Source of the DNA: DASRJX01 sp035649235
GTDB taxonomy: Bacteria; Acidobacteriota; Polarisedimenticolia; Gp22-AA2
NCBI GenBank assembly: GCA_035649235.1
Contig: DASRJX010000144.1
Coordinates: 1-31,215, forward strand
Length of the DNA: 31,215 bases
Reading direction: 5' to 3'
Position 1 is the stretch's first letter; each line of letters begins with the position of its first letter. Positions 1-11,900 of the stretch are shown one piece after another. A program made the position numbers and the translations under genes. The notes beneath the pieces were generated by a model that did not search any database, was not told the DNA's origin, and saw only the letters and a list, made by a program, of their open reading frames with translations.

Positions 1-1548
<1,548 letters not shown>

Positions 1549-4500
1549 TCACCTGAGCTGCCTTCTCTCGGCGAGCTCGCGCTTTTTCTGCGCGAGCAGC
1601 ACCCGGGCTTGTTCCGGCGTCAGTTTGTCCACCTGTTCCAGTACCTTCGACAGCCTGTCGTCCGTCTTCGGCGATTCGGCGCCCACCTGCGACAGAACCT
1701 CCTTCGCCAGATCCGCCACGCTGCAGCCCTGGAGCAGCGTGGTGACGGGGAGGCTGACCCCCAGGCTGGCCTCGATGCGGTTCCTTATCTCGGTCGCCAT
1801 GAGGGAGTCGAGGCCGAGCGTCAGCAGCGATCGCTGCGGGCTCAGCTTGGAGGAGGCGAGCCCCAGGATGCGGGCCACGTGCTCCTGCAGGAACGATTCG
1901 AGGACCGCGCGGCGCTCCTTCGGGTCCGTGGCGAGGAGCCGCCCCCGCGTCAGCCCTCCCGACTCCGCGGGCGCGGCCTTCGGGGCGACCGCCTCTGTCG
2001 CCGGAGCCGCCGGGGCCGCCGCGGCCTCGGCCGCCGCCGGCTCCCGCAGCTCCGCGAACAGCGGGGAAGCGTGGTCCTTCGGCTGGAAGTCCAGGAAGCG
2101 CTTCCAGTCGATGTCGTTGATCATGAGCTGGATCCGATCGGAGCGGAGCGCCTGCTCCAGGGCGGCCACCCCCTGCCGGTTGGTCAGCGGCAGGAGACCC
2201 TGGCGCTTCAGCCATTCGAGCCGATCGGGACGCGACGCGAGACCGACCTCGCCCCAGGCGCCCCAGTTGATCACCAGGGACGGACGCCCCAGCGAGCGGC
2301 GGTGGTAGGCCAGCGCGTCGAGGAAGGCGTTCGCCGCGGAGTAGTTCGCCTGCCCCGCGGCACCGAAGACGGTCGACGCCGAAGAGAACAGGACGAAGAA
2401 ATCGAGCGGCGTTTCCGAGGTGTGCTTGTGCAGGTTCCACGCGCCGCGGACCTTCGGGGCCATGACGGTCCGGAAGCGATCGAGCGTCATCTGGGGCAGG
2501 GTCCCGTCGTCCAGGATCCCGGCCGCGTGGATGATCCCGCGGAGCGGCGGCAGCGTGGCGCCGATCTCGGCGAGCATCTCCGCGACCTGCGCCTCGTCCG
2601 CGATATCGGCCTTGACAACCTCGATCCGGGTGCCGTTGCGGCGCAGGGCGTCGAGCTTCCGCTCCGCTTCGGGGCTCGCCCCGCTCCTCCCCGTGAGGAC
2701 GAGCGCACCGGCACCGGAGCGGCTCATCCACTCAGCGATCGCGAGGCCGAGCCCGCCCAGCCCTCCGGTCAGGAGGTACGTTCCCTCCGCCTGCAGAATC
2801 GTGGAGGCGCCGGCGGCCGGTGCTATCGCGATCTCCCCCTGCGGGGCCGTGAGGACGATCTTCCCGATGTGGCGCGCCTGGGACATGTGACGGAAGGCCT
2901 GGGCCGCCTCGGTGAGCGGGAAGGTGCGCGCCGGCAGAGGCTGGAACGCCCCTTCCTCGACCAGGCGCATGACGTCCGCGAAGAGAGAGCCCAGGAGAGC
3001 CGGCCGCTCCCGCATGGTGTGGTCGAGATCGACGGCGAAGAACGAGACGTTCTTCTTGAAGGCCGCGAGGCCGAGCGGGCTGTTCTCGTAGATGTCGCGC
3101 TTGCCGATCTCGAGGAACCTGCCGTACGGCCGCAGGATCGACAACCCGAGTGCTATCGCCTCGCCCGACAGGGAATTGAGGACTGCGTCCACGCCCTCCC
3201 CGCCGGTGCGCTCCAGGATCTCGCGCGCGAAAGCTGGGGACCGGGAGTCGTGCACGTGCTCGATGCCGAGCCCCCTCAGGTATTCGCGCTTCTCCTCCGT
3301 GCCGGCGGTGGCGAAGATCTCGGCGCCGACATGGCGGGCGATCTGCACCGCTGCGAGACCGACCCCGCCCGTCGCGGAATGGATGAGCACGCGCTCGCCG
3401 CGCTCGAGGCGGGCCAGGTGCCGCAGGGCGTACCAGGCCGTCAGGAACGCGATCGGGATGGTCGCCGCGGCGTCGAAGGCCATGTCTTTTGGCTTGGGCA
3501 GCACGCGCGCTGCGAGTGTCGTCACGAAGCCGCCGAAGCTGAATGGCGTGATCGCGACCACCTCGTCCCCGGGGGCGACGTGCGTCACGCCCTCTCCGAC
3601 GGCCGTGACGAGCCCGGAGCATTCGATCCCGAGCGGGATCGGACCATCCGGCAGGCCGGGATAGAGACCCATCGCCTTCATGACGTCGCTGAAGTTGAGC
3701 CCCGCGGCGAGGACCCTGATCTCGACCTCGCCCACGGCAGGCGCCCGGCGCTCGACCGACCGCAGCAGGAGACTGTCCAGCATCCCGGGGGCGGGGCTCT
3801 CCAGCCGGCAGGGATGATCGCCGGGGACGAGCCGCTGCTTCTCGGGCCCCGGCTCCGCCTTGGCGATGGCGGCGCGGACGAGCCGCGCCACGCGGCGGCC
3901 ATCCGGGCGGAGCGCCACCTGGGACTCTCCGTCCTCCTCGCCGATCTCGTCCAGGATCGCCTGGGCGTCACCGGCGGAGGCCGTGGAGTCCAGGTCGACC
4001 ATCAGGCACCGGAGCTCCGGGTTCTCGTTCGCGATGACACGTCCCAGGCCCCAGAGGGGTGCCTGAGAGATCGCGATTGCCTTTCTGCTTTCGTCGGAGG
4101 CCTGGGCCCCGCGGGTCACGAGGACGAGGCGCGGCTTCTCCTTCCAGCCGCTCCGCTGGAGTGCCTGCACGAGATGCAAAGCGCCGCCGCAGACCGGCGA
4201 GAGATCGGCCTCGAGGCTCTTGAGGGACGTCCGGTGCGGCGCTTCCGTGGAGAGACCAGCGAGGTCGACGATGCCGCGGCAGGGCTTACGGTCCGTCCCG
4301 AAGGCCTCCCGCAGGAGCCGGTCGAGATCGTCCGGACGGTTCACGTCGACGCGGTAGCTGTCTCCGCCCAGGGCGGCGTACGACTCTCCGTGAGTCGCCA
4401 CGACGGCGGTCTCTCCCCGGGCCCGGAGGAGCCCCGCGAGTTTCTCTCCCAATCCGGCGGAGTCCGCGAGGACGAGCCAGGATCCCCGCTGCGACGCAGG

Positions 4501-7500
4501 CGCTGATGCTCCCGCCTCGCGACGGCGCGGCTTCGGCCGCCAGGCGAACTCGTAGAACCAGTCACCGGAATCCGGTGTTGCGGCAGGGCGGCCGTCGAGA
4601 CGCTGGAGATCCAGGCCAGACACCTCCATGACCGTCCGGCCCTGCTCGTCGAGCAGGCGCAGGTCGCCCCGGAGAAGCCCGGAGCGCTTGTCCGTGTCAG
4701 GCTTGAGGACGGCGTGCCCCCAGGCGCCCCGCACCGGGCTGCCGTTGAGACGGATCCTCGAAACGCGCACCGGGAGCCACGTCTGGCGCCCCGCGGTGAG
4801 GGCGCTGTCGCCCGGCAGCAGGGCCGCCAGGACCTGGAAACAGCCGTCGAGCAGCGTCGGATGGACCTTGTAAGACGCGGCCTGCCCGACCAGATCGCCC
4901 GACAGCGCCAGCCGGCCCAGCGCTTCCCCGTTCTGGCGCGCGATCGTCTCCACGATCTGGAAGCTCGAGCCGTACTGCAGCCCGCGGCTCTCCATCGCCT
5001 GGTAGTGCTCGGATCGGGAGATCGACTGGGCGCAGCGGGCCAGGAGGCTGCTGATCGTGGACATGTTGCCGGCCGATTCGGCGGAGCTCATCGACGAGTT
5101 GAGACGGATCGTCCCCGTGACGTGGACGGTCGGCCCCGCCGCGTCGGCGCCGCCTTTGGGCGCCCGGCTGATGAAGCGGAAGCCCGCCGTGCCCGACAGG
5201 CCTGCGGTGATGACGAGCTGCAGCCTCCGCGTCCCGTTCTTCGGAAGGAAGAACGCCTTCTCGAAGGCGACGTTCTCCAGGGCGTGCGGCCCCGGGTGGA
5301 ACGCCTGCTCGGAGCCACGGAGCGCCATCTCGACGTAGGCCGCGGCCGGCAGGACCACGGAGCCCCGCACGCGGTGGTCGCTCAGGTACGGCGCGCGATC
5401 GACGCCTATCTCGGTCTCGAAGAAATGCGTGCCCGGGTGGAGCGCCGACTCGACGTGGCTGCCGAGGAGCCCCTTGCCGTTGACGGAACCGGTCGCAGGC
5501 GACGTGGCCTGCGGCCGCGCCTCGGGAATGGCTTCCTCGCCCGGCTCGCGGTACCAGTAGAACTCGCGCTGACGCGGGAGGCTCGGGAGACGGACGGGCC
5601 GCCCGCCCGCTGGACGCACGGCGTCCCACTCCACGCGGCGGCCGGCGGCGTACAGGGACGCGAGGCTCTGCAGCATCACGGCCCGCTCGTCAAGGTCGTT
5701 GCGCATCGTCGGCAGGACGCTGCCATCCTTCGCGAAGGCCGCCAGGCACTGCTGGACGGTGCTGGTGAGGACAGGGTGCGGGCTGACCTCGACGAAGACG
5801 CGGTGGCCGTCGGCGAGCAACCGGCGCATCGTGTCGGCGAGCAGGACGGGCTCCCTGATGTTGCGGAACCAGTAGGCGGCGTCGAATTCCTCGCCGCGGC
5901 ACGGCTCGCAGGTGACGGTGGAGTAGACCGGCACCGTGCCGGCCCTCGGACGGATCGCGGCGAGCGTCTGCGGCAGGTCGACCCGCAGCGCGTCCATCTG
6001 CGGCCCGTGGGAGGCGTAGTCGACGTTGATCCAGCGGCAGAAGACGCCCTTCTGCTCGAGCGGATCGAGGATCCGCATGAGGGCGTCCGGATCGCCGGAG
6101 AGGACGGTCGAGACCGGGCTGCTGCTGACCGCGATCGATGCCTTCTCCTCGTAGCCGGACAGGGCGCGCCGCGCCTCGTCGAGCGACAGCCCGACGACCG
6201 CCATCGCTCCCTTGCCCCCGACCCCCCTCACGAGCCGGCTCCTCTCGCAGATGACGCGGGCGCCGTCCTCGAGAGACAGGGCCCCCGCCACGACTGCCGC
6301 GGCGATCTCCCCGAGGCTCTGGCCCACGACGGCGTCGGGCTCGATCCCGAAGCTGCGCCAGAGGGCTGCGAGCGAGACCTGCATGGCGAAGATGGTCGGT
6401 TGGATCACGTCGACGCGGTCCAGGCGCGAGCCCTTCTCGTCGGCCGCCAGCTCCTCGAGAAGCGACCAGTCGGCGTGCAGCCGGATGGCCCGATCGCAGG
6501 CCTCCAGGCTCGCCCGGAACTCGGGATGGCGCTCGGCGAGCTTGCGGCCCATGCCCAGCCACTGCGATCCCTGTCCGGAGAAGACGAAGACCAGCTTCGG
6601 CGCCTCCTCCGAGACCGCGGGGAGCGGCGTCTCGCCCGCCAGAAAGGCGTCGATCTGCTCGACGAGCCCCTTCCGATCGGCGCCGACGAAGGCGGCACGG
6701 TGCCGGTGATGGCCTCTCCTGACGCCGGCGGTGAAGCAGATGTCGTCCAGGTCGGGGAGCACCGTGCCTCCGTTCACCGATTCGGGGGCGAGGAACGCCC
6801 GGTACGAGCGCGCCAGCAGATCCAGGCTCTCCTTCGTGTGCGCCGAGAGTGGCAGGATGAAGGGCGCCGAGGTGGACTCTCCCGCCTCCGCCCGTGGGGC
6901 GGGCGACTCCGGCGCCTCCGAGAGCACCAGGTGCACGTTCGTACCGGAGATGCCGAACGAGCTGACTCCGGCGGTGGCCGGCCACGGGCGCTGCGGCCAG
7001 GGCGTCACCTGGCTCGGAACGGTCAGCAGCAGGTCCTTCCAGGGAATCTTCGGGCTGAGTGATGTGACGTGCAGCGACGGCGGGATCAGCCGGTGCTTCA
7101 GGCTGAGCGCCGTCTTGATGACGCCCGCGGCGCCCGCGGCGCCCTCCGAGTGACCGATGTTCGTCTTGACCGAGCCGAGGAGGCAGGGCTGCTCCTCGCT
7201 CCGGCCCTCCCGCAGCACGGCGCCGAGCGCCTGCGCCTCGATCGGGTCGCCGACGCCGGTCCCGGTTCCGTGCGCCTCCACGTAGTCGATCTCGGAAGGA
7301 AGGACGCCGGCGTCCTCGTAGGCCCGGCGCACGACAGCCTCCTGGCGTTTCTGGTTGGGCATCATCATGCCGCTGCCCTGGCCGTCGTTGTTGATCGCCC
7401 CGCCCCGGATCAGGGCGTAGATCGGGTCTCCGTCCGCGATCGCCTGCGACAGCCGCTTGAGGACCACGAGCCCGACGCCGTCGCTGCGCACGAAGCCGTC

Positions 7501-8277
7501 CGCCCGGGTGTCGAAAGCCTTGCACCGGCCGTCCGGCGCCAGCATCCGGGCCGAGGAGAACCCGATGCTGAGCTCCGGGGAGAGCACGAGGTTGACCCCT
7601 CCCGCCAGGGCGACGCCGCAATCCCCGGTCCGCAGGCTCTGCATCGCCAGATAGATCGCCACGAGGGACGAGGAGCAGGCGGTGTCGAGCGTCAGGCTGG
7701 GCCCATGGAGGTCGAAGATGTACGACACGCGGCCGGACAGGACGGCGGACGCCCCGCCCGCGATGCTGTAGATGTCGATGCGCTCCTTGTCATCCCGGTA
7801 GAGCTGCAGGCTGTTGTAGTCGCTGGCGCAGGCGCCGATGAAGACGCCGGTGCGGCTGCCCGCCAGACGGTCGGGAACGAGGCCGGCGTCCTCGAACGCG
7901 TCCCACGCGACGTCGAGCAGCAGCCTCTGCTGCGGATCCATGCGGGCCGCCTCGCGGGGGGAGACGCGGAAGAAGTCGGCGTCGAACGCGCCAACGTCCC
8001 GCACGAACCCCCCGAAGCGGCTCTGGGTCTTGCCCGGCGCCGCGGGGCGGGGATCGTAGACCGAGGCGATGTCGAAGCGATCCGCTGGGACCTCGGTGAT
8101 CATGTCGGTCCCGTCGCGCAGGAGCTTCCAGAACGCCGCCGGGTCTGAGGCGCCGGGGAAGCGGCAGCCGATCCCGATGATGGCGACGGGTTCCTTCAGG
8201 GAGTCGTGGCGTCCTCCCAGTGGCTGGTCCGTCTGACGATCAGATGAAGAAAGATGGCGACCGCTCCTAGCGTTCAT
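1549..8277 (-). CDS. Type I modular polyketide synthase, fully reducing module KS-AT-DH-ER-KR-ACP
   Basis: A 2242-aa single-module PKS. Ketosynthase ~31-455 has Cys201 (DTACSSS), His336 (EAHGTGTG) and His376 (KTNIGHSEG). Acyltransferase ~562-850 has Ser654 in GQSLGE and the specificity motif YASH at 754-757, which in the family points to methylmalonyl-CoA. Dehydratase ~938-1150 has His968 (DHRVRGSVVLP) and Asp1144 (HPTLLDGCFQ). A structural KR half lies at ~1235-1470. Enoylreductase ~1498-1810 has the NADPH loop HSATGGVGLAAVQ. Ketoreductase ~1832-2030 has TGGLGGLG, Tyr1979 and Asn1983, with a B-type LDD motif near 1922. ACP ~2125-2197 has Ser2158 in LGLDSL. The charged, helical C-terminus (2200-2242) looks like a docking segment. 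All catalytic residues are present, so one complete C2 extension and full reduction to a saturated unit is expected. There is no loading domain or thioesterase, so this is an internal module or receives a starter in trans. It hands off to the adjacent NRPS. Confidence 0.96.
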   Translation of the reverse strand: MNARSGRHLSSSDRQTDQPLGGRHDSLKEPVAIIGIGCRFPGASDPAAFWKLLRDGTDMITEVPADRFDIASVYDPRPAAPGKTQSRFGGFVRDVGAFDADFFRVSPREAARMDPQQRLLLDVAWDAFEDAGLVPDRLAGSRTGVFIGACASDYNSLQLYRDDKERIDIYSIAGGASAVLSGRVSYIFDLHGPSLTLDTACSSSLVAIYLAMQSLRTGDCGVALAGGVNLVLSPELSIGFSSARMLAPDGRCKAFDTRADGFVRSDGVGLVVLKRLSQAIADGDPIYALIRGGAINNDGQGSGMMMPNQKRQEAVVRRAYEDAGVLPSEIDYVEAHGTGTGVGDPIEAQALGAVLREGRSEEQPCLLGSVKTNIGHSEGAAGAAGVIKTALSLKHRLIPPSLHVTSLSPKIPWKDLLLTVPSQVTPWPQRPWPATAGVSSFGISGTNVHLVLSEAPESPAPRAEAGESTSAPFILPLSAHTKESLDLLARSYRAFLAPESVNGGTVLPDLDDICFTAGVRRGHHRHRAAFVGADRKGLVEQIDAFLAGETPLPAVSEEAPKLVFVFSGQGSQWLGMGRKLAERHPEFRASLEACDRAIRLHADWSLLEELAADEKGSRLDRVDVIQPTIFAMQVSLAALWRSFGIEPDAVVGQSLGEIAAAVVAGALSLEDGARVICERSRLVRGVGGKGAMAVVGLSLDEARRALSGYEEKASIAVSSSPVSTVLSGDPDALMRILDPLEQKGVFCRWINVDYASHGPQMDALRVDLPQTLAAIRPRAGTVPVYSTVTCEPCRGEEFDAAYWFRNIREPVLLADTMRRLLADGHRVFVEVSPHPVLTSTVQQCLAAFAKDGSVLPTMRNDLDERAVMLQSLASLYAAGRRVEWDAVRPAGGRPVRLPSLPRQREFYWYREPGEEAIPEARPQATSPATGSVNGKGLLGSHVESALHPGTHFFETEIGVDRAPYLSDHRVRGSVVLPAAAYVEMALRGSEQAFHPGPHALENVAFEKAFFLPKNGTRRLQLVITAGLSGTAGFRFISRAPKGGADAAGPTVHVTGTIRLNSSMSSAESAGNMSTISSLLARCAQSISRSEHYQAMESRGLQYGSSFQIVETIARQNGEALGRLALSGDLVGQAASYKVHPTLLDGCFQVLAALLPGDSALTAGRQTWLPVRVSRIRLNGSPVRGAWGHAVLKPDTDKRSGLLRGDLRLLDEQGRTVMEVSGLDLQRLDGRPAATPDSGDWFYEFAWRPKPRRREAGASAPASQRGSWLVLADSAGLGEKLAGLLRARGETAVVATHGESYAALGGDSYRVDVNRPDDLDRLLREAFGTDRKPCRGIVDLAGLSTEAPHRTSLKSLEADLSPVCGGALHLVQALQRSGWKEKPRLVLVTRGAQASDESRKAIAISQAPLWGLGRVIANENPELRCLMVDLDSTASAGDAQAILDEIGEEDGESQVALRPDGRRVARLVRAAIAKAEPGPEKQRLVPGDHPCRLESPAPGMLDSLLLRSVERRAPAVGEVEIRVLAAGLNFSDVMKAMGLYPGLPDGPIPLGIECSGLVTAVGEGVTHVAPGDEVVAITPFSFGGFVTTLAARVLPKPKDMAFDAAATIPIAFLTAWYALRHLARLERGERVLIHSATGGVGLAAVQIARHVGAEIFATAGTEEKREYLRGLGIEHVHDSRSPAFAREILERTGGEGVDAVLNSLSGEAIALGLSILRPYGRFLEIGKRDIYENSPLGLAAFKKNVSFFAVDLDHTMRERPALLGSLFADVMRLVEEGAFQPLPARTFPLTEAAQAFRHMSQARHIGKIVLTAPQGEIAIAPAAGASTILQAEGTYLLTGGLGGLGLAIAEWMSRSGAGALVLTGRSGASPEAERKLDALRRNGTRIEVVKADIADEAQVAEMLAEIGATLPPLRGIIHAAGILDDGTLPQMTLDRFRTVMAPKVRGAWNLHKHTSETPLDFFVLFSSASTVFGAAGQANYSAANAFLDALAYHRRSLGRPSLVINWGAWGEVGLASRPDRLEWLKRQGLLPLTNRQGVAALEQALRSDRIQLMINDIDWKRFLDFQPKDHASPLFAELREPAAAEAAAAPAAPATEAVAPKAAPAESGGLTRGRLLATDPKERRAVLESFLQEHVARILGLASSKLSPQRSLLTLGLDSLMATEIRNRIEASLGVSLPVTTLLQGCSVADLAKEVLSQVGAESPKTDDRLSKVLEQVDKLTPEQARVLLAQKKRELAERRQLR

Positions 8278-8562
8278 TCGTCACGCCTTTCGGATCAGAG
8301 AGGTTGCCGTCGCCGGCGGAGCCCGCATTCCGTTCCGCCCGCGGCGGGCATAATTGTGTCGCACGCGCCCGGAGCAGCGGGCCGCTCCGGATCGTCCCGC
8401 GTAGATCCTTTCCGGTTGGACCGCGCGCCCCACGAGCCGGCGGACCGCCCTCGCCTTGACTGTCCCACTGGCTCGGGTCTTTACAAAGAGAAAACTCCTG
8501 GCGGGAGTCACCCCGTCGGCACCACCCCCGAGCCCCTGGGCACCGACTTGCTGAGTTGCCTT

Positions 8563-8591
8563 CTAATACTCTAGTTTGACTGCGAGGTCAA
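8563..8591 (-). promoter_or_regulatory. Sigma-70-like promoter for the PKS-NRPS operon
   Basis: On the minus strand TTGACC (8591-8586) is separated by exactly 17 bases from TATTAG (8568-8563). Five of six -35 bases and four of six -10 bases match consensus. It points toward the PKS start at 8277, about 280 nt downstream of the predicted transcription start. No second equally good match was noticed closer to the gene. Confidence 0.5.
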
Positions 8592-8728
8592 GGGGTTCGG
8601 AGCGGTCCACAGCAGATTAATCGTCGGTAGGAGCGGAGATTCTCGCCCTGTGAAATGCGATCGCTCGCTCGCGAGGGCCGGCTGCGCAGTAGCCTGTGGC
8701 GCGCCCGTCCTGGCGCCGCCCTCCTGAC

Positions 8729-8760
8729 CTCAATCGAGACGTCGCGGCGGCTCGATTGAG
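8729..8760. repeat. Perfect 10-bp inverted repeat, 12-nt spacer
   Basis: CTCAATCGAG (8729-8738) and its exact reverse complement CTCGATTGAG (8751-8760) flank a 12-nt GC-rich spacer. It sits about 40 bp upstream of the plus-strand promoter candidate and could be an operator for a dimeric regulator or an RNA hairpin. A second, outer pair AAATGCGAT (8653-8661) and ATCGCATTT (8787-8795) encloses it. Confidence 0.5.
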
Positions 8761-8800
8761 CACAAATCAGCGAAAAATGGCGACAAATCGCATTTTCATC

Positions 8801-8829
8801 TTGACGGAGCCCCGCACACGTGGTAGTAC
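8801..8829 (+). promoter_or_regulatory. Possible promoter for the large secreted protein
   Basis: TTGACG (8801-8806), a 17-base spacer and TAGTAC (8824-8829) lie about 120 bp upstream of the start at 8948. The -35 box is good but the -10 matches only three of six consensus bases, so this is a tentative call. Confidence 0.3.
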
Positions 8830-8947
8830 ACGCAGCCGACGATTTCAAATTTGGCGTGGCACCCGATGGGTGTGGTGCGCGAGCGACGCTCGTGCGCAGC
8901 TCAAACGGGGGGGTGCCCGTCGCTGAACGCCGATGGGGGGGGCCTTC

Positions 8948-11900
8948 ATGATCACTCAGCATCCAGGTGCGTCCGATGTCCGGTGTAGCGGCTTCCTGAA
9001 GCGCGCCGCGTGGGTCTTGACGATCCTCGCGTTCGCGGGGTTTTTGGGAGGCGGGGCCACGCCGCTTCTGGCGGCAGACCCGTGTCCGGACGGGGACGGG
9101 GACGGCTGGGGGGTGCAGGTGCCGGATGACTGCGACGACACCGGCCTGGACGGGCTCGGCGACTGCGCCGACGACGACCCTGACGTGAACCCGGGGCACG
9201 CGGAGGTCTGCGGCGACCAGAAGGACAACGACTGCGACACGAACGTCGACTTCGGGCTGCTCGAAGACTCCTTCGGGACCCCGACGCCGGAGCAGGACAT
9301 CTACCTGGGAGGCACCTGCTCCCTGAGCAGCCCGGACGGTTGCATGTGGATGGGAGACCCGCCGATGCCGCCTATGGGAGGCTGCTGCCTGACCGCGGGT
9401 CACAAGATCTGCACCGCGGCCCTGGACGGCGTCGTGTGCGAGAGCAACTCGCCGGACATGTCGATCATTCAGCACGTGGCGGAGGGCCCCTACAACACCG
9501 CCAACTGCTTCGACCTGAAGGACAACGACTGCGACATGCACTACGACCACGACGACCCGGACTGTCAGGGAGCGGAGCTGTGCAACGGCTTCGACGACGA
9601 CAACGACGGGATGAAGGACGAGGACTTTCCGGTCGGGGACGCGTGCTCGGTGGGAGTGGGGATCTGCGTGCGCAACGGGGTGTACGTCTGTGACGGCGCG
9701 GGCGGGTACGAGTGCAACAAGGTGCCGGGGGCAGCGCAGGCGGAGAACACGCCGGGCTCCGGGAAGTGCGTCGACGGTCTGGACAACGACTGCGACGGGA
9801 GCGTGGACCTTGCGGACACAACCTGCCAGACGGCGGAGGTGTGCGACGGGGCGGACAACGACGGCAACGAGGGCGCGGACGAGGACTTCACGGACCTGGG
9901 GGACACCTGCCACGTGGGCGGGGGGGCGTGCGCGGCGGACGGGGTCGTGGTGTGCAAGCCGGACAAGAGCGGCACGACCTGCGACGCGGTGCCGAACCTC
10001 GCATTGGCGGAGGTGGAAGGGCCGGAGGGTGTGACCTGCACGGACGGCATCGACAACGACTGCGATGGAGCGATCGACGGGTCGGACCCGGGCTGCGGGT
10101 CGGCGGGGATCGCCGCGAAGTGCGCCCTGGTGCCGTTGCAGAGCACGGCAAACGGCGGCTCGTGCGACGGCTATTACCGGCTGCGGGTCCAGACCTCGGG
10201 AGCGGCGCCGGACGCGGTGGTGATCGCGGAGCTTCTGGCGATGACGGCGGACGGACAGGTCCTGGACGTCATGCCGGTGCAGGACATGGAGGTGGGGCAC
10301 CTGGTGAGCCGCACCGACCCTAATAACTTCAAGTTCGTCTCGCGGCCCAACTCGCGCAAGGGCGGGCCCCTGGCGGGGCCGGGGCTGTGGCACGAGATCT
10401 TCGCACCGGTGCCGTTGCTGCACGTGCGGGTGAAGGACGCATTGAACGAGGCGGAGGCGTTCTGCTCGCCGGTGTCGTACCTGGACGTGGTGCGGCCGGC
10501 CGGGGGTGTGGTGGACGGGACGAGCGGCGCAGGGACGACGAGCGTGCTGACGGCGCTGCCCCTGGTCATCACCAGCTCGCTGAAGGTGAAGGTGAACGGG
10601 GTGGACATCTTCCAGGAACTGGGGATTAACCCAGCGACGGCCTTCCCGGGGACGCATCCGGGAGGTGTGGTGATCATCAACGGCGTGCCGGTGACGATCT
10701 CGAACATCGTGGTCGACATGGCGCCGAACGTGGGTACGTTCAGCTCGAACACGCTGACGATGGAGATCACGGGGCTGGCGTGCGGCGGGAACGAAGTGGT
10801 GGTGGATGGGGACAACAAGTTCATCCCGGGGACGGTGTTCGGGGTGGCGAGCGGGTGTCTGGTCGACGACACGCACGACTGCGGGTCGACGGCGGTGTTC
10901 CAGCTGACGATCGACGACCCGACGCCGGGCGAGATCGTGCCGACGATCCCGACGCCGGTGATGGGCGAGGTGTGCCACGGGCTGCCGATCGTCAAGACGA
11001 GCATCAACGGCAAGCAGCTGGACGTGTCGACGCAGACGGTGAGCGCGAGCGGGCTGGAATGCGCGGGAGGGACGTACCACCTGGACATCGACACGACGCT
11101 GCCGCAGACGAACCTGTTCGCGGAGGCGGTGGGGGCGACGACGGCGCTGGGGACGTTCGACCCGGGGACGAACCGTCTGATCGCGAGTGCTGTGGACGAC
11201 GACGCGAACCGGGTCTACAAGACGTTCCTGTTCGCGGTCGGGAATCCCTCCGACATCATCCCGTCGAGCATCGCCAAGCCGGGAAGCTCGGTGGAGAGGC
11301 CGCGGAAACTGCCGGGATGGGACTTCGGAGCGCTGCGGCCGAACAACAACGGCGGGTTCCAGCTCCAGGCCACGACCATCGTCGACTCCTTCGTGTTCGG
11401 CCTCGAGGGTGAGGCGCTGGACGAGTTCTTCGCCGCCACCTGCGCCGACGCCTCGGCCTGCGCCGAGGAGTCGCTCCTGCAGCAGATCTGCGACTTCTCG
11501 AAGGACTCCTCCATCCCGATCGACGGCGCCTGCGATCCCGACGTCCACTTCAAGGGCATCGGCTGCATGGAAGGGGACGGGATCCCCGATCCTGAATTCC
11601 TGGGCGACATCACCTGCCACGTGACGGCCATGGACGGCGCCGGGCCCGGCGGGTCGGGCGGCAAGCTCGTGGTCGGCCTGGAGATCCCGAGGCTCAAGTT
11701 CCAGGTTCGGGCCACGGGCGGCTGCCACGGCGGCTTCCTGTGGGGTGCCAACGTCGACGTCGACATGGACGTCGAGATCATCCTGCCGCATCCGGGTGAC
11801 GACGGCTGCGATCCCGGCGACCCCGAGGTCTGCGCCGATCCCGCCATGCCGACGGAGGGCTGCTGCATCCCGACGCAGGCGCTCAACCGGGTCGACCTGG

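Larger units (their letters stand above)
8278..8947. other. Divergent intergenic region between PKS and the large secreted protein
   Basis: No convincing gene is seen in these 670 bases. It holds a good minus-strand promoter at 8563-8591, a weaker plus-strand promoter at 8801-8829, a perfect 10-bp inverted repeat at 8729-8760 and an outer 9-bp inverted repeat (8653-8661 with 8787-8795). The stretch around 8745-8800 is noticeably more AT-rich than the rest of the window. If the minus promoter is used, the PKS transcript carries a leader of about 280 nt, which contains a small hairpin (ACTCC-TGGCG-GGAGT near 8498-8512). A 76-codon GTG-started frame (8281-8511, minus) inside that leader has no family resemblance. 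Confidence 0.6.

Noticed and set aside
8281..8511. 76-codon leader ORF before the PKS
   Set aside because: Arg/Ala-rich, no ribosome binding site or family resemblance; recorded only as a leader feature.
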